Shown: positions 16,834 to 25,719, counted from the stretch's first letter. The stretch is 64,000 bases of DNA from Belliella buryatensis (GCF_900188245.1 NZ_FZOK01000016.1:1-64000), one strand, 5' to 3'. Program-made: numbers and translations. Notes: generated by a model from the sequence alone, not told the origin.

Positions 16834-17874
16834 ATGATGAATAAAAGGAGTTTTATCAAATCCATGGGACTTGCGATTGGAGCTATCCCCTTCCTGGCTC
16901 TAGATCAGAAATCCAATCAACCAAATACTATTCTCCTGCCAAAGGCCATCAATAAAGGAGATACAGTTGGACTCATTAGTCCATCAGCTGCCACCTCAGA
17001 GCGTATTCAATTCATGTTTGCACAGGAAGCTTTGGAAGCTCTAGGTTTCAAGGTCAAGCTAGGTACAAACCTAAAAAATAGACGCGGACATCTTGCGGGC
17101 ACCGATGAAGAGCGAGCCGCTGACCTCAACGGCATGTTTGCCGATCCTGAAATCAAGGCGATCATCTGCATAAGGGGTGGTTCAGGAGCCGCGAGGATTC
17201 TACCATTGATTGATTATGACTTGGTCAAAAAAAACCCTAAACCGCTTTTGGGTTATTCTGACATTACTGCATTGCATAATGCCATCCACGCACAGACAGG
17301 TTTGATTAGCTTCCACGGTCCAAATGGTACAGGAAGTTGGAACAACTTCAATGTGCAGCAATTTGAGCAAATCTTTTTTGAAAAATCTCACCTGACATTT
17401 GAAAATGAAATATCCAAAGGGGATGACTTGGTGGTCAAAAACAACAGAACTATCACCATGAAGTCAGGGACGGTAGCAGGAAAAATCCTCGGAGGTAACC
17501 TAACTGTTTTGACAGCGCTGTCGGGAACACCCTATCTTCCAGATTTTAAGGATGCTATCCTATTCCTGGAAGATATCGGTGAAGATCCTTATAAAATAGA
17601 CCGGATGATGAGCACATTGAAGCTTAACGGAACATTAGGTCAAATCAAAGGCTTTGTATTTGGTCAGTGCACTGATTGCACTCCATCAGGTGGTTATGGA
17701 TCATTAACTTTAGATGATGTATTGGATGATTATATTCTTCCATTGGGAATCCCTGCATACAAAGGCGCTATGATTGGGCATATCCCAAAGCAATTTATCA
17801 TCCCTGTTGGTGCAAGAGTAAAACTCGATGCAGATGCAGGTACTTTGACTATGCTAGAAACAATATTTCAATAA
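16834..17874 (+). CDS. LD-carboxypeptidase (S66 family)
   Basis: Removes the terminal D-alanine from tetrapeptide stems or acts on related murein peptides. The N-terminus MMNKRSFIKSMGLAIGAIPFLAL is a probable export signal with a twin-Arg-like basic stretch, although only one Arg follows the Lys, so the Tat call is unsure. The catalytic Ser sits in LGYSDITALHNAIH, with the charge-relay Glu and His in FLEDIGEDPYKIDRMM and GAMIGHIPKQFIIPVGA. The second ATG (16837) is an equal start candidate. Next to a PBP4-type peptidase, consistent with murein turnover. Confidence 0.88.
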   Translation: MMNKRSFIKSMGLAIGAIPFLALDQKSNQPNTILLPKAINKGDTVGLISPSAATSERIQFMFAQEALEALGFKVKLGTNLKNRRGHLAGTDEERAADLNGMFADPEIKAIICIRGGSGAARILPLIDYDLVKKNPKPLLGYSDITALHNAIHAQTGLISFHGPNGTGSWNNFNVQQFEQIFFEKSHLTFENEISKGDDLVVKNNRTITMKSGTVAGKILGGNLTVLTALSGTPYLPDFKDAILFLEDIGEDPYKIDRMMSTLKLNGTLGQIKGFVFGQCTDCTPSGGYGSLTLDDVLDDYILPLGIPAYKGAMIGHIPKQFIIPVGARVKLDADAGTLTMLETIFQ

Positions 17875-17880
17875 AACCTT

Positions 17881-18594
17881 ATGAAAAAAATTCTCTTAAT
17901 AGCTAGCCTTTTCCTCGTATTGGGACAATGGAGCTGTATTTCTACCCAGAATATTTCAAAACAAAATCAAAATATGGATTCTGATAAAATGACATATTTG
18001 GCACTTGGTGATTCTTATACCATCGGAGAGGGTGTTGAGGCGAAAGACCGCTATCCCCATCAGGCAGTGGAGATGCTCGAGGAATCGGGAATTGCTTTTT
18101 CAGAGCCAAAAATCATCGCCACTACAGGTTGGACAACTGATGAATTGAAAAAAGGTATTCAAGCTGCAGATGTCAATGGGAAAACTTTCGATTTGGTCAC
18201 TTTACTGATTGGAGTAAACAATCAATATCGAGGAAGGCCAGTAGACAATTACCGAAGTGAATTTCGGCAACTTTTAGAAGATGCCATCGCTTTTGCAAAA
18301 GGAGATAAAAGTCATGTCGTGGTACTTTCAATTCCAGATTGGGGAGTTACACCTTTTGCGGTAAACAGAGGTTCGGATCAAGAAAAAGTAGCGCGCGAAA
18401 TTGATCAATACAACCAAGCAAAAAAAGAAATTACTGAAGAAATGGGCGTTACCTATATCGATATCACCGAACATTACAGAATCAATGGGATGAAGCCTGA
18501 GTCAGTTGTCTCAGACCAACTCCATCCAAGTGGTTTGATTTATCAATATTGGGCTGAGAAATTGGTGGAGATTGTTGAGGTAATGGAGTTTTAA
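17881..18594 (+). CDS. SGNH/GDSL hydrolase, lipoprotein
   Basis: A 237-residue protein with a lipoprotein-type signal (MKKILLIASLFLVLGQWSC, Cys19). It has an SGNH core: block I ALGDSYTIGEGV with the nucleophile Ser, block III-like LLIGVNNQYRG, and block V DQLHPSG with catalytic Asp and His. Family members deacylate sugars, lipids or murein; the substrate is unknown. It starts 6 nt after the S66 peptidase gene, so co-transcription is likely. Confidence 0.85.
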   Translation: MKKILLIASLFLVLGQWSCISTQNISKQNQNMDSDKMTYLALGDSYTIGEGVEAKDRYPHQAVEMLEESGIAFSEPKIIATTGWTTDELKKGIQAADVNGKTFDLVTLLIGVNNQYRGRPVDNYRSEFRQLLEDAIAFAKGDKSHVVVLSIPDWGVTPFAVNRGSDQEKVAREIDQYNQAKKEITEEMGVTYIDITEHYRINGMKPESVVSDQLHPSGLIYQYWAEKLVEIVEVMEF

Positions 18595-18798
18595 TATTCG
18601 GATGGTCATCAACCAAAATCACTATCCAAGAGGTATCTAACAGTTAAATAGAGAAATTTCCTAATCTAATAACCATACAAGAAGGAAAAAAAATGCCTAG
18701 ATTTTCGGGTCAAAAGAGTCGTTCTTAAAAGTTAATTTTCAAATTTGAGCCCTTTTTATGTAAGTTCGTTGTATTAATGAAAATTCAAAAAGAAAAAT

Positions 18799-19023
18799 AT
18801 GCCCAAAACTAAAATAACCGTAAATCCTAATGGCTTTCTAAAAGTAGAAGGGGATTTTGAAATTGTTGACAATCAGGGTAACGCCTATGGCCTTCAGGGA
18901 AGAACCACATTAGGACTCTGCAGGTGTGGTCACTCTAATAATAAACCTTTTTGTGATGGTTCGCATAGAGGTAATTTCGAGCACGAAGCGACATCCTTTG
19001 ATTTACCTCCAAAGAAAATATAA
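18799..19023 (+). CDS. CDGSH iron-sulfur domain protein
   Basis: A 74-residue protein whose core CRCGHSNNKPFCDGSH (residues 39-54) has the three Cys and one His that bind the [2Fe-2S] cluster of CDGSH proteins. Upstream is a short beta-rich part. No membrane anchor is visible, unlike mitochondrial mitoNEET. A small electron-transfer or Fe-S-sensing role is assumed for the family. Confidence 0.92.
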   Translation: MPKTKITVNPNGFLKVEGDFEIVDNQGNAYGLQGRTTLGLCRCGHSNNKPFCDGSHRGNFEHEATSFDLPPKKI

Positions 19024-19438
19024 AGCAGTCTTAAGTAGCAAACAAACTCGAGATAACAAGTTAGATCGTTTTTAGTCTTGAAGCTACAGAGTAAGCCTTT
19101 ATGCGTTTAATTGAGAGTCAATAGACCGCATGCGGACACAGCATTATCTGGCAAAAGCCCTGATTGATATATGAATCACTCAGGGCTTTTTATTTAGGGT
19201 TTTCCCTAATAGGCTAAATATTAATGTCAGATATCTTCAAAATGATCTGTCCCAAATTCATATTTTTTTCTTTTTATCGAATTTTTCTTCCAATCGCTCT
19301 GTCTGTCGACCAGGGTTTCTTATCCCATTTTAATTGAATTTATATTAAGATTCTGCTTCATTGGCGGAGTTTTTGAGCCTTTTAGTATTGAGGGACAAGC
19401 CCTTTTATAAATTATATGTTTAACCTAAACCTAATCAA
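19024..19438. other. Gene-free stretch after the CDGSH gene
   Basis: About 415 bp. It contains a clear terminator at 19153-19192. The remainder, toward the baeRF3-like gene, has no reading frame or promoter that I can support. Confidence 0.55.
19153..19192 (+). terminator. Rho-independent terminator
   Basis: Arms AAAAGCCCTGA (19153-19163) and TCAGGGCTTTT (19180-19190) have an inner TGATT/AATCA pairing and are followed by T-rich sequence. It probably ends the CDGSH transcript about 130 nt past its stop. Confidence 0.8.
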
Positions 19439-20608
19439 ATGGAAATTTTTAATAGAAATGCTTTTATCAATCTATCCAAAAAGAAGGGAAATCCCTTTAT
19501 AAGTATTTATAGCCCTACATCTAGACAGAGTTCTGAAGGTTATAAAAAAGATCAGATTCATTTCAAGAATCAACTGCAAGAAGTCGCTATCAAATTGGAT
19601 AAAGATCATAATATTGAAAATAAGGAAATCAAAAACTTACTTTCTCCAGCTTTTGAACTTTTGGATGACATGACTTTCTGGCAAAACAATTCGGATATGC
19701 TCGCATGCTTTATTTCATCCGAAGGCATGGAAGTAATCAAAGTACCCATTGATCTAGAAAATGGTCAAAATTTCATTGGCGAGAAACCTTTGTTATTGCC
19801 TATGATTCCTGAATTGTCAGATGATGGACATTACTACATCTTATTGCTCAATCTTGATAAGATCTTATTGTATGAAGCTACAAGAAATACAGTACAAGAA
19901 ATCATTCTAGACCCTGAAGAAGTTGCTGTATCTTTTACAGCAGAAGAAGAGGAAGATGAAAACCAAAAACAATTGCAGGGTCAGGGAGGGTCTGGCATTG
20001 CAGGTGCAATGTATCACGGGCATGACGGTGGTTCTGATGAAGTGAAAAAAGTCACCATTCTGAATTATTTCCACAGAATGACAAATATGCTTGAGCCCAA
20101 GCTAAATAACAATCCACTACCGCTAGTTTTGGCTGGAGTCGATTACCTTATTCCAATTTTCAAAGAAGCAACCAAATACAATCACCTCTTGGATGGGCAT
20201 GTGAGTGGTGCTTATGGCGAAAAAGACATGATGACCTTACATCAGAAATCTTGGGAGGTAGTCGCGCCATTTTTTGAAAAAGAAAGAATCAAAAGAAAAG
20301 AGGCTTTCAACCAAAAGGCTGTAGACGGACTTGCAATAAGCAATGATAATTTAAAAATCATCAAAGCTGCTCTGACAGGCGGAGTGGACACACTTTTGGT
20401 AAACATGAACCACAAACATCTTTTTGGAACTTACGATCCTGAAACCCACCAAATCAGTGTGTCTGAAGAGCAAGAAAATGCAGGTCATTGTCTGATAGAT
20501 GAAGCTGCCGCTAGAACTGTTGAATACAAAGGTAAAGTATATATGGTAGAAGAAGAAAATATGCCTGAAGAAGCACAAGTTGCAGCGATACTGAGGTATC
20601 CTTTGTAA
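19439..20608 (+). CDS. baeRF3-like (bacterial archaeo-eukaryotic release factor-related) protein
   Basis: A 389-residue cytoplasmic protein. The N-terminal part contains FISIYSPTSRQSSEGYKKDQIHFKNQL, the pattern of the bacterial eRF1-like baeRF family 3. It is followed by a central domain with YYILLLNLDKILLYEATR, an acidic insertion near residues 165-175, and a C-terminal domain with AALTGGVDTLLVN, which resembles the eRF1/pelota-type third domain. Family members have been proposed to act in ribosome rescue or stress responses, but no function is proven. Single gene with a terminator immediately after the stop. Confidence 0.7.
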   Translation: MEIFNRNAFINLSKKKGNPFISIYSPTSRQSSEGYKKDQIHFKNQLQEVAIKLDKDHNIENKEIKNLLSPAFELLDDMTFWQNNSDMLACFISSEGMEVIKVPIDLENGQNFIGEKPLLLPMIPELSDDGHYYILLLNLDKILLYEATRNTVQEIILDPEEVAVSFTAEEEEDENQKQLQGQGGSGIAGAMYHGHDGGSDEVKKVTILNYFHRMTNMLEPKLNNNPLPLVLAGVDYLIPIFKEATKYNHLLDGHVSGAYGEKDMMTLHQKSWEVVAPFFEKERIKRKEAFNQKAVDGLAISNDNLKIIKAALTGGVDTLLVNMNHKHLFGTYDPETHQISVSEEQENAGHCLIDEAAARTVEYKGKVYMVEEENMPEEAQVAAILRYPL

Positions 20609-20611
20609 TAA

Positions 20612-20645
20612 AAAAAGCAGACCCGAAATCGGGTCTGCTTTTTAA
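20612..20645. terminator. Bidirectional Rho-independent terminator
   Basis: Near-perfect hairpin with arms AAAAAGCAGACCCGA (20612-20626) and TCGGGTCTGCTTTTT (20629-20643) and a 2-nt spacer. It lies between the converging baeRF3-like gene and DUF1573 gene and has A and T runs on both sides. Confidence 0.9.
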
Positions 20646-20660
20646 TTTATTTTTTAAATT

Positions 20661-21050
20661 TTAATTTCCTTTTGGAAGAACATTCGAAATCAATGAAACT
20701 TTTTCTATTGGCTCGGCAGCATTGGAGTAAACTCTTACTACGGAGTTTTGCTTGCCCATTTTACCAGCTGAATTGAAGACAACTTTCATTTCTCCTTTTT
20801 CTCCTGGTGCGATTGGAGTTTTTGGCCAGTTAGGTGCAGTACATCCACATGTCACAGCTACATTGGAAATCACCAAAGGCACATCTCCTGTATTTTCAAA
20901 AACAAAGGTGTGCTCTACCTTATCACCTTGGGTAATATCCCCGAAGTCGATAGACTTTTCTTTAAAAATAATCTCAGCACCTTTTTTCTCCTGGGCTTGA
21001 ACGGCAACTGCAAACAGCGCCATTACCATGATTAATACTAACTTTTTCAT
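20661..21050 (-). CDS. DUF1573 domain exported protein
   Basis: A 129-residue protein with a signal peptide (residues 1-19, ending VAVQAQ) and one DUF1573 domain of immunoglobulin-like fold. It shows the family signature DFGDITQGDKVEHTFVFENTGDVPLVISNV, then TCGCTAPNWPKTPIAPGEKG. These proteins are very common and repeated in Bacteroidota; their role in the envelope is unknown. Confidence 0.9.
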   Translation of the reverse strand: MKKLVLIMVMALFAVAVQAQEKKGAEIIFKEKSIDFGDITQGDKVEHTFVFENTGDVPLVISNVAVTCGCTAPNWPKTPIAPGEKGEMKVVFNSAGKMGKQNSVVRVYSNAAEPIEKVSLISNVLPKGN

Positions 21051-21129
21051 TGCTCTAAGTTTTAATTTATTCTTTGTTTCTTAATTCTATTTAAAATCAC
21101 TCAATCAACTAATCAACCAAGCGACCTAA

Positions 21130-22581
21130 TTAACTATTCCCTAATTCACTCTTTTCTCCATTAAGGTAAAACTTCGGATGAAAGTTCACCATAAAGAGTT
21201 CTTTTTTTGCTCTTGTGACTGCCGTATACAGCCACCTGACATACTCTTTGTCCACTTGCTCCTCAGTTAGATAGCCTTGATCTACAAATACTGCATCCCA
21301 TTGCCCCCCTTGAGACTTGTGACAGGTCAAGGCGTATGCGAATTTAATTTGTAAGGCCGAAAGATAAGGATCTTTTTTGATCAATTCCATCCTTTCACTT
21401 TTGTTGGCTACATCTGCATAATCAGCTGCTACTTGCTTATACAACTCTCTATATTGCTCCGTAGTCAAGGCTGGAGTCGGGCTATACAAGGTGTCTAAGA
21501 TGACTTTCGCTTCAAAGTTGGGTTCTTCCGGATAATCTATCAACCTTAACTCCAAAGTTGCAAATCTCAAGCCATAAAGTTCTTCAAAAGACCTGATTTT
21601 GGCAACTTCGGCAAAATCTCCATTGGCTAGAAAATTTACTTTCTCAGAATCAGCCATATATGTGTAATTGTTTTTTACAATCATCAATAAATCTCCAGCA
21701 CTGATTTCCTCTTCAAAAAAATGGATTGTTTGCCTGATATACTGATTGTACTGAACAGCCATTTTATTTGAGCGAGTGATAATCGTAGTGTTCTCCACAC
21801 CATATTTTTGGTAAGCATAACGTAACCCATCCTCTAAACGCTCTCCCGTCATTTTGAAAAAATCCTTAAATCCTTTGGTATAGAATCCAATTGAGGGATT
21901 TTCTTTCACAACCTGCTGTCGTAGTAAGGTGGCATTGTACAAAATCCCAGAATCTAACTGCTGGCGCATCACTTCTGTCAATTCGATATCATCTGTCTGT
22001 AATCGGAAATTCCTTATCAAATAGCTCTTATCCAAAGCTGGACTTTGTTGACTACCCACAGGTGGAAGCTGCGCTGTATCTCCTACCAGCAATAACCTAT
22101 TTGTAGATTCCTGAAAGACAAATTGAATCAAATCTCTGAGCAAGCTTCCCGCTCCATCATCTGCTAGCATAGAAGCCTCATCAACAATGAAGAGTGTATT
22201 TTTGTAATAATTCTTCATCAATTCAAAGCCTAAGCCTGATTCTGGCACTGCTTCCTTAGGTCTGTAAATGATCTTATGGATAGTGAAACCTGATCTTCCA
22301 CTGTAATTTCCCATAACTTTAGCAGCTCGACCCGTAGGTGCCAAAAGCAATGCTTTCATTTGCATCCTGGGGAGAACTTTGACCAATGCCGAAATCAAGG
22401 AAGTTTTTCCTGTACCTGCATAACCACGAAGTATAAAAACAGTAGATGTATTTTGGTCATTCAAAAAGAATTGATCCATTTTCAGAAAAAACTGCATTTG
22501 ACCTGAGGTAGGCTCATGTGGAAAATTTCTTTGCAGAAGAATGGATGGCCTAACTTTGACTTGCTTATCTTTATCGTCCAT
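21130..22581 (-). CDS. RecD-like ATP-dependent DNA helicase
   Basis: A 483-residue superfamily 1 helicase resembling the RecD/RecD2 core. It has Walker A GYAGTGKTSL (about residues 48-57), Walker B FIVDEASMLADD, motif III LLLVGDTAQLPPVGSQQSPA, and C-terminal motifs LTCHKSQGGQWDAVFVDQG and LYTAVTRAKKELFMV of the UvrD C2 domain. It lacks the long RecD2 N-terminal region, as do similar stand-alone Bacteroidota proteins. It should unwind DNA 5' to 3'; the pathway is unknown. No RecB or RecC neighbours. Confidence 0.88.
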   Translation of the reverse strand: MDDKDKQVKVRPSILLQRNFPHEPTSGQMQFFLKMDQFFLNDQNTSTVFILRGYAGTGKTSLISALVKVLPRMQMKALLLAPTGRAAKVMGNYSGRSGFTIHKIIYRPKEAVPESGLGFELMKNYYKNTLFIVDEASMLADDGAGSLLRDLIQFVFQESTNRLLLVGDTAQLPPVGSQQSPALDKSYLIRNFRLQTDDIELTEVMRQQLDSGILYNATLLRQQVVKENPSIGFYTKGFKDFFKMTGERLEDGLRYAYQKYGVENTTIITRSNKMAVQYNQYIRQTIHFFEEEISAGDLLMIVKNNYTYMADSEKVNFLANGDFAEVAKIRSFEELYGLRFATLELRLIDYPEEPNFEAKVILDTLYSPTPALTTEQYRELYKQVAADYADVANKSERMELIKKDPYLSALQIKFAYALTCHKSQGGQWDAVFVDQGYLTEEQVDKEYVRWLYTAVTRAKKELFMVNFHPKFYLNGEKSELGNS

Positions 22582-22607
22582 GGAATTACGAATCTAAGTC
22601 TAATAAG

Positions 22608-23108
22608 ATGAATTTGGAAAAAGAAATTGAAGAGAAGTTTGGGGGAAGGCTTAGAACGCGCGTCAATGGGATACTGATCCAAGATAATAGTATCTTAATG
22701 ATCAAACATAAGATGGGAAATGATAGGTTTTTTTGGAATGTCCCTGGAGGCGGAATGAAATATGGTAGTTCGGCGGAAGAAAATCTAAAGCGAGAATTCA
22801 TGGAGGAAACTGGATTGGAGATTAAGATAAAAGACTTCTTATGCACCTATGAATATTTGAACAAGCCACTCCATGCTGTTGAATTGTTTTTTGAAATAGA
22901 AGCAACAGGTGGAAATCTAAAAATGGGGAAAGATCCAGAACTCTCTGACGAACTACAATTGATCACGGAAATCGGCTTTCTTAACATCGATAATCTTGCG
23001 CTCATCAAAAATTCCGAGAAACACAGGCTGTTTTGGGGAATAAAATCGGTGAATGATGTGAGAAAATGGAAAGGATATTTTAATTTTGAGAATAATTATC
23101 TAAAATAG
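22608..23108 (+). CDS. NUDIX hydrolase with atypical NUDIX box
   Basis: A 166-residue NUDIX-fold protein. The box GGMKYGSSAEENLKREFMEE with TGLEI following has the REFMEETGL half intact, but the first Glu of GX5E is Ser. Hydrolysis of a nucleoside diphosphate derivative is the family expectation. It is transcribed divergently from the helicase with only 26 bp between the starts. Substrate unknown. Confidence 0.85.
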   Translation: MNLEKEIEEKFGGRLRTRVNGILIQDNSILMIKHKMGNDRFFWNVPGGGMKYGSSAEENLKREFMEETGLEIKIKDFLCTYEYLNKPLHAVELFFEIEATGGNLKMGKDPELSDELQLITEIGFLNIDNLALIKNSEKHRLFWGIKSVNDVRKWKGYFNFENNYLK

Positions 23109-23163
23109 CACTTTATTAGAAACACCATCAACCTTATTTAGTAGATTAAATCAAGCCAAAAAA

Positions 23164-23745
23164 ATGACGTTAACTAGAATTTTATCTATTGTCTTCTTAC
23201 TAGGCGCTTTGGGTCTAGGTTACATGCTTTATAATAGCGTAGACAGCGTAGTAGAAGCAGAAAAAGAAATCGCTAGAACTGAAGCGAGAATCATCGAAAA
23301 ACTTCAAATGCTCAGAGATGCTCAGATTGCTTACATTGCTGCTAATGGTGAGTATGCTGGTAACTGGGAAGATCTTAAAAAATTCATCGAAGACGGTGAA
23401 ATCTGGTTGGTTCAAAGAAAAGAGACCACCAAACTATTGGAATATGGAAAAGAAGAGACTACTGTCACCTTCGATACACTAGGTTCAGTTGGTGTAATGG
23501 ATTCATTATTTAATGAAAGAAAGTATCCTAATTTCAACCTTGAAGCACTCAATGTAGTGCCAGGCTCTGGTGGAAAGACATTTGAATTCTTCGCTGACAA
23601 AGTAGAAAGAAATCAAAGAGAAATCCCTGTATTCGAAATTAGAGATCCAGAACCTATCAATCCAAAAAGAAGATTGAATAACAAGGAAAAGGCTCTGAGA
23701 GTAGGGTCTAGAAATGATTCATCTACTTCAGGTAACTGGGAGTAA
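23164..23745 (+). CDS. Membrane-anchored protein of unknown function
   Basis: A 193-residue protein with one N-terminal membrane segment (about residues 5-22), then a charged helix of about 30 residues that could form a coiled coil (VVEAEKEIARTEARIIEKLQ). A soluble extracytoplasmic domain follows, with the motif RDAQIAYIAANGEYAGNWEDLKKFI reminiscent of pseudopilin-like helices. The tail is basic and Ser-rich. It ends 2 nt before the DUF3822 gene. I do not recognise a named family; Bacteroidota homologues probably exist next to coaD. Confidence 0.6.
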   Translation: MTLTRILSIVFLLGALGLGYMLYNSVDSVVEAEKEIARTEARIIEKLQMLRDAQIAYIAANGEYAGNWEDLKKFIEDGEIWLVQRKETTKLLEYGKEETTVTFDTLGSVGVMDSLFNERKYPNFNLEALNVVPGSGGKTFEFFADKVERNQREIPVFEIRDPEPINPKRRLNNKEKALRVGSRNDSSTSGNWE

Positions 23746-23747
23746 TC

Positions 23748-24578
23748 TTGGCTAACATTGTAGAAAATATCCAAGAAAATATTTATAGCGATAAGTTTGA
23801 CATCAATATGGTGTCAAACTTATCGCTTTTCTTGTTTGGTGAAAAGTTTATTCTTCTCGCCAAAGATGCCAATGAAGAGATTTCTGCTATACACCAGAAG
23901 TTTTTTGCAGATTTGAACTCTCTCCGATTTGTGTTAGAAAGAGATAAACTCTACGCCCTACCTGTAAAAACCAAAGTTTTTATTTTCAATCAGCAATATG
24001 CTCTTATCCCAGGATTGGTATTTGACGCTGAGCAATTGGATAAATACCAGTATTTTAATGCTCCTCAGAAAGAAGCTCAAAATCAAATTTTCACGGCATT
24101 AGATAGCAATAACATCTATTTGACAGGTGCATTTGAGTCAGAGTTAATAGATATCTTATCAAAAGAAGGTTTAGAGACTTCTTTTTTCCATGGTAGTGCA
24201 TCTTTCTTGGCTTATGTTCTCAAAGACAAAAGCAGCTACATCAATCAAGAGCTTTTCATCAATATTCATGGTCAGGAAAGTTATGTAGCTGCATTCAAAA
24301 ATCAAGAGCTGGTCAATTTTAATGCCTACGAAGCTGAGGATAAAGATTCATTGATTAAGTATGTTTTTGGTGTCATTTCACAAATTGGGTTTGACAGGAA
24401 GTATTGCAGAGTCACTGTATTTGGTGACTTTGAAAGTTTAGAACTCAATCAAGAGTTTGGAAATCTTTACTTCAAAAACTTTATCTTAGATCAACCGAAG
24501 GCAAATCAACAGTATCTCAGTGGTGCGGAAATCTTCCAAAACTCCAATCTTTTTGAAGCTTACTGGGAGTTTAGATAA
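23748..24578 (+). CDS. DUF3822 family protein
   Basis: A 276-residue protein with the layout of DUF3822: an N-terminal strand pair FDINMVSNLSLFLFGEKFILLAKD, a central region with LTGAFESELIDILSKEG, and a second half like an ASKHA (actin-like) fold, ending SGAEIFQ. DUF3822 is found beside coaD in Bacteroidota; function unknown. The start is uncertain: TTG at 23748 keeps the conserved FDIN region, while the ATG at 23808 lies inside the loop of a 16-bp hairpin. The stop is 8 nt before coaD, so the two are co-transcribed. Confidence 0.75.
   Translation: MANIVENIQENIYSDKFDINMVSNLSLFLFGEKFILLAKDANEEISAIHQKFFADLNSLRFVLERDKLYALPVKTKVFIFNQQYALIPGLVFDAEQLDKYQYFNAPQKEAQNQIFTALDSNNIYLTGAFESELIDILSKEGLETSFFHGSASFLAYVLKDKSSYINQELFINIHGQESYVAAFKNQELVNFNAYEAEDKDSLIKYVFGVISQIGFDRKYCRVTVFGDFESLELNQEFGNLYFKNFILDQPKANQQYLSGAEIFQNSNLFEAYWEFR
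23787..23827 (+). terminator. Terminator-like 16-bp hairpin inside the start of the DUF3822 gene
   Basis: AGCGATAAGTTTGACA (23787-23802) and its exact complement TGTCAAACTTATCGCT (23812-23827) enclose a 9-nt loop and are followed by TTTCTTGTTT. It lies 40-80 nt inside the reading frame and has an in-frame ATG in the loop. It may end part of the transcription from the upstream gene or regulate entry into DUF3822-coaD. Confidence 0.6.
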
Positions 24579-24586
24579 AAATAGAC

Positions 24587-25045
24587 ATGCAAAACAAAAT
24601 TGCCATATTCCCTGGGTCTTTTGATCCTTACACCAAAGGTCATCATGATATTGTGATGAGAAGCCTTCAGCTTTTTGATAAAGTGGTGATTGGAATTGGC
24701 TATAATTCTTCAAAAAAAAATCGTTATTTCGATATTGACCTGATGGTTGCCAAAATCAAAAGTGTCTATGAAGGGAATGATCGTGTAGAGGTGATAGTTT
24801 ACAATGAACTTACTTCGTCATTAGCCAAGAGAATTGGGGCTACTTTTTTGGTGAGAGGACTCAGAAACACAACTGATTTCGAGTACGAAAACACGATTTC
24901 TCAAATGAACAAAAACCTAAATAAAGACTTGGAAACGGTATTTCTAATTACTTCTCCGGAGTTTGCGGCCATCAGTTCTACCATCATCAGAGATGTTCAT
25001 AGATTTGGAGCAGCTATAAATGAATACCTACCTTACGAGGTCTGA
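24587..25045 (+). CDS. coaD: Phosphopantetheine adenylyltransferase
   Basis: Catalyses the fourth step of CoA synthesis, 4'-phosphopantetheine plus ATP to dephospho-CoA. A 152-residue nucleotidyltransferase with GSFDPYTKGHHDIVMRSL (the T/HxGH motif, residues 9-18), the binding stretch VRGLRNTTDFEYE, and ISSTIIRDVHRFGA (the ISSTxxR motif). The last 13 nt overlap the 3' end of a convergent NUDIX gene. Confidence 0.96.
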   Translation: MQNKIAIFPGSFDPYTKGHHDIVMRSLQLFDKVVIGIGYNSSKKNRYFDIDLMVAKIKSVYEGNDRVEVIVYNELTSSLAKRIGATFLVRGLRNTTDFEYENTISQMNKNLNKDLETVFLITSPEFAAISSTIIRDVHRFGAAINEYLPYEV

Positions 25046-25719
25046 ACCTTAGGTACCATTTTTAAAAAACGCTTATACAAATACCTCATAGATGGGTAAG
25101 AGTTGACAAGAGCGACCTTTGCTTCTTGATGACTAAGCCATTTGATATCTTCAATCCCTTCTTCAGTCTGAGGTTTCATGCCTTTATCATTGAGATTATC
25201 CATAGCATACCAATAAGTCTTTTTAAGAATACTTTTTCTATTTTGGGTATATGTATGCCAAGTTTTACAGATTTCTGGACCAAGCTTTACCTTGATAGCA
25301 CATTCTTCTTCTACTTCTCTTACAGCACATTCAGGAGGAGTTTCTCCCTTTTCAAATTTCCCTTTAGGCAAATCCCATTTTCCAAGCCTATGTATGAATA
25401 AAACCTTCTCACCTTTTGTGACTACACCGCCAGCGGCTTTGATGATAGTAAATCTACTTTTGATGAATTTCTTAAGCTTCTCCTTGTCTTTAGTAACCAA
25501 GACTACTGAGTCCAAATTCTTCAACTTTCGTGTACGTAAAAGATAAAGTAACTTAATAATAATATCTTGAGAAGGGTTGGTGATCAAGACATCATCATGG
25601 AAATCAAGAGAGGTAGGAAGGTCCTTAGGGTTTTCATAAATACACTCAAAAGTCCTGTCCACAGGTAATTCTTCGGGCGTCATTATATCCAAAGGCTTGT
25701 CATTGATAAAAATCTTCAT
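25033..25719 (-). CDS. NUDIX hydrolase with N-terminal extension
   Basis: A 228-residue protein. The first 80 residues are an unassigned alpha/beta part (MKIFINDKPLDIMTPEELP...), and the rest is a NUDIX domain with box GKFEKGETPPECAVREVEEE, where the usual EEXG has Ala instead of Gly. LPKGKFEKGE before the box is typical of diadenosine-polyphosphate or ADP-ribose type hydrolases. Substrate unknown. Converges on coaD with a 13-nt tail-to-tail overlap. Confidence 0.85.
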   Translation of the reverse strand: MKIFINDKPLDIMTPEELPVDRTFECIYENPKDLPTSLDFHDDVLITNPSQDIIIKLLYLLRTRKLKNLDSVVLVTKDKEKLKKFIKSRFTIIKAAGGVVTKGEKVLFIHRLGKWDLPKGKFEKGETPPECAVREVEEECAIKVKLGPEICKTWHTYTQNRKSILKKTYWYAMDNLNDKGMKPQTEEGIEDIKWLSHQEAKVALVNSYPSMRYLYKRFLKMVPKVQTS

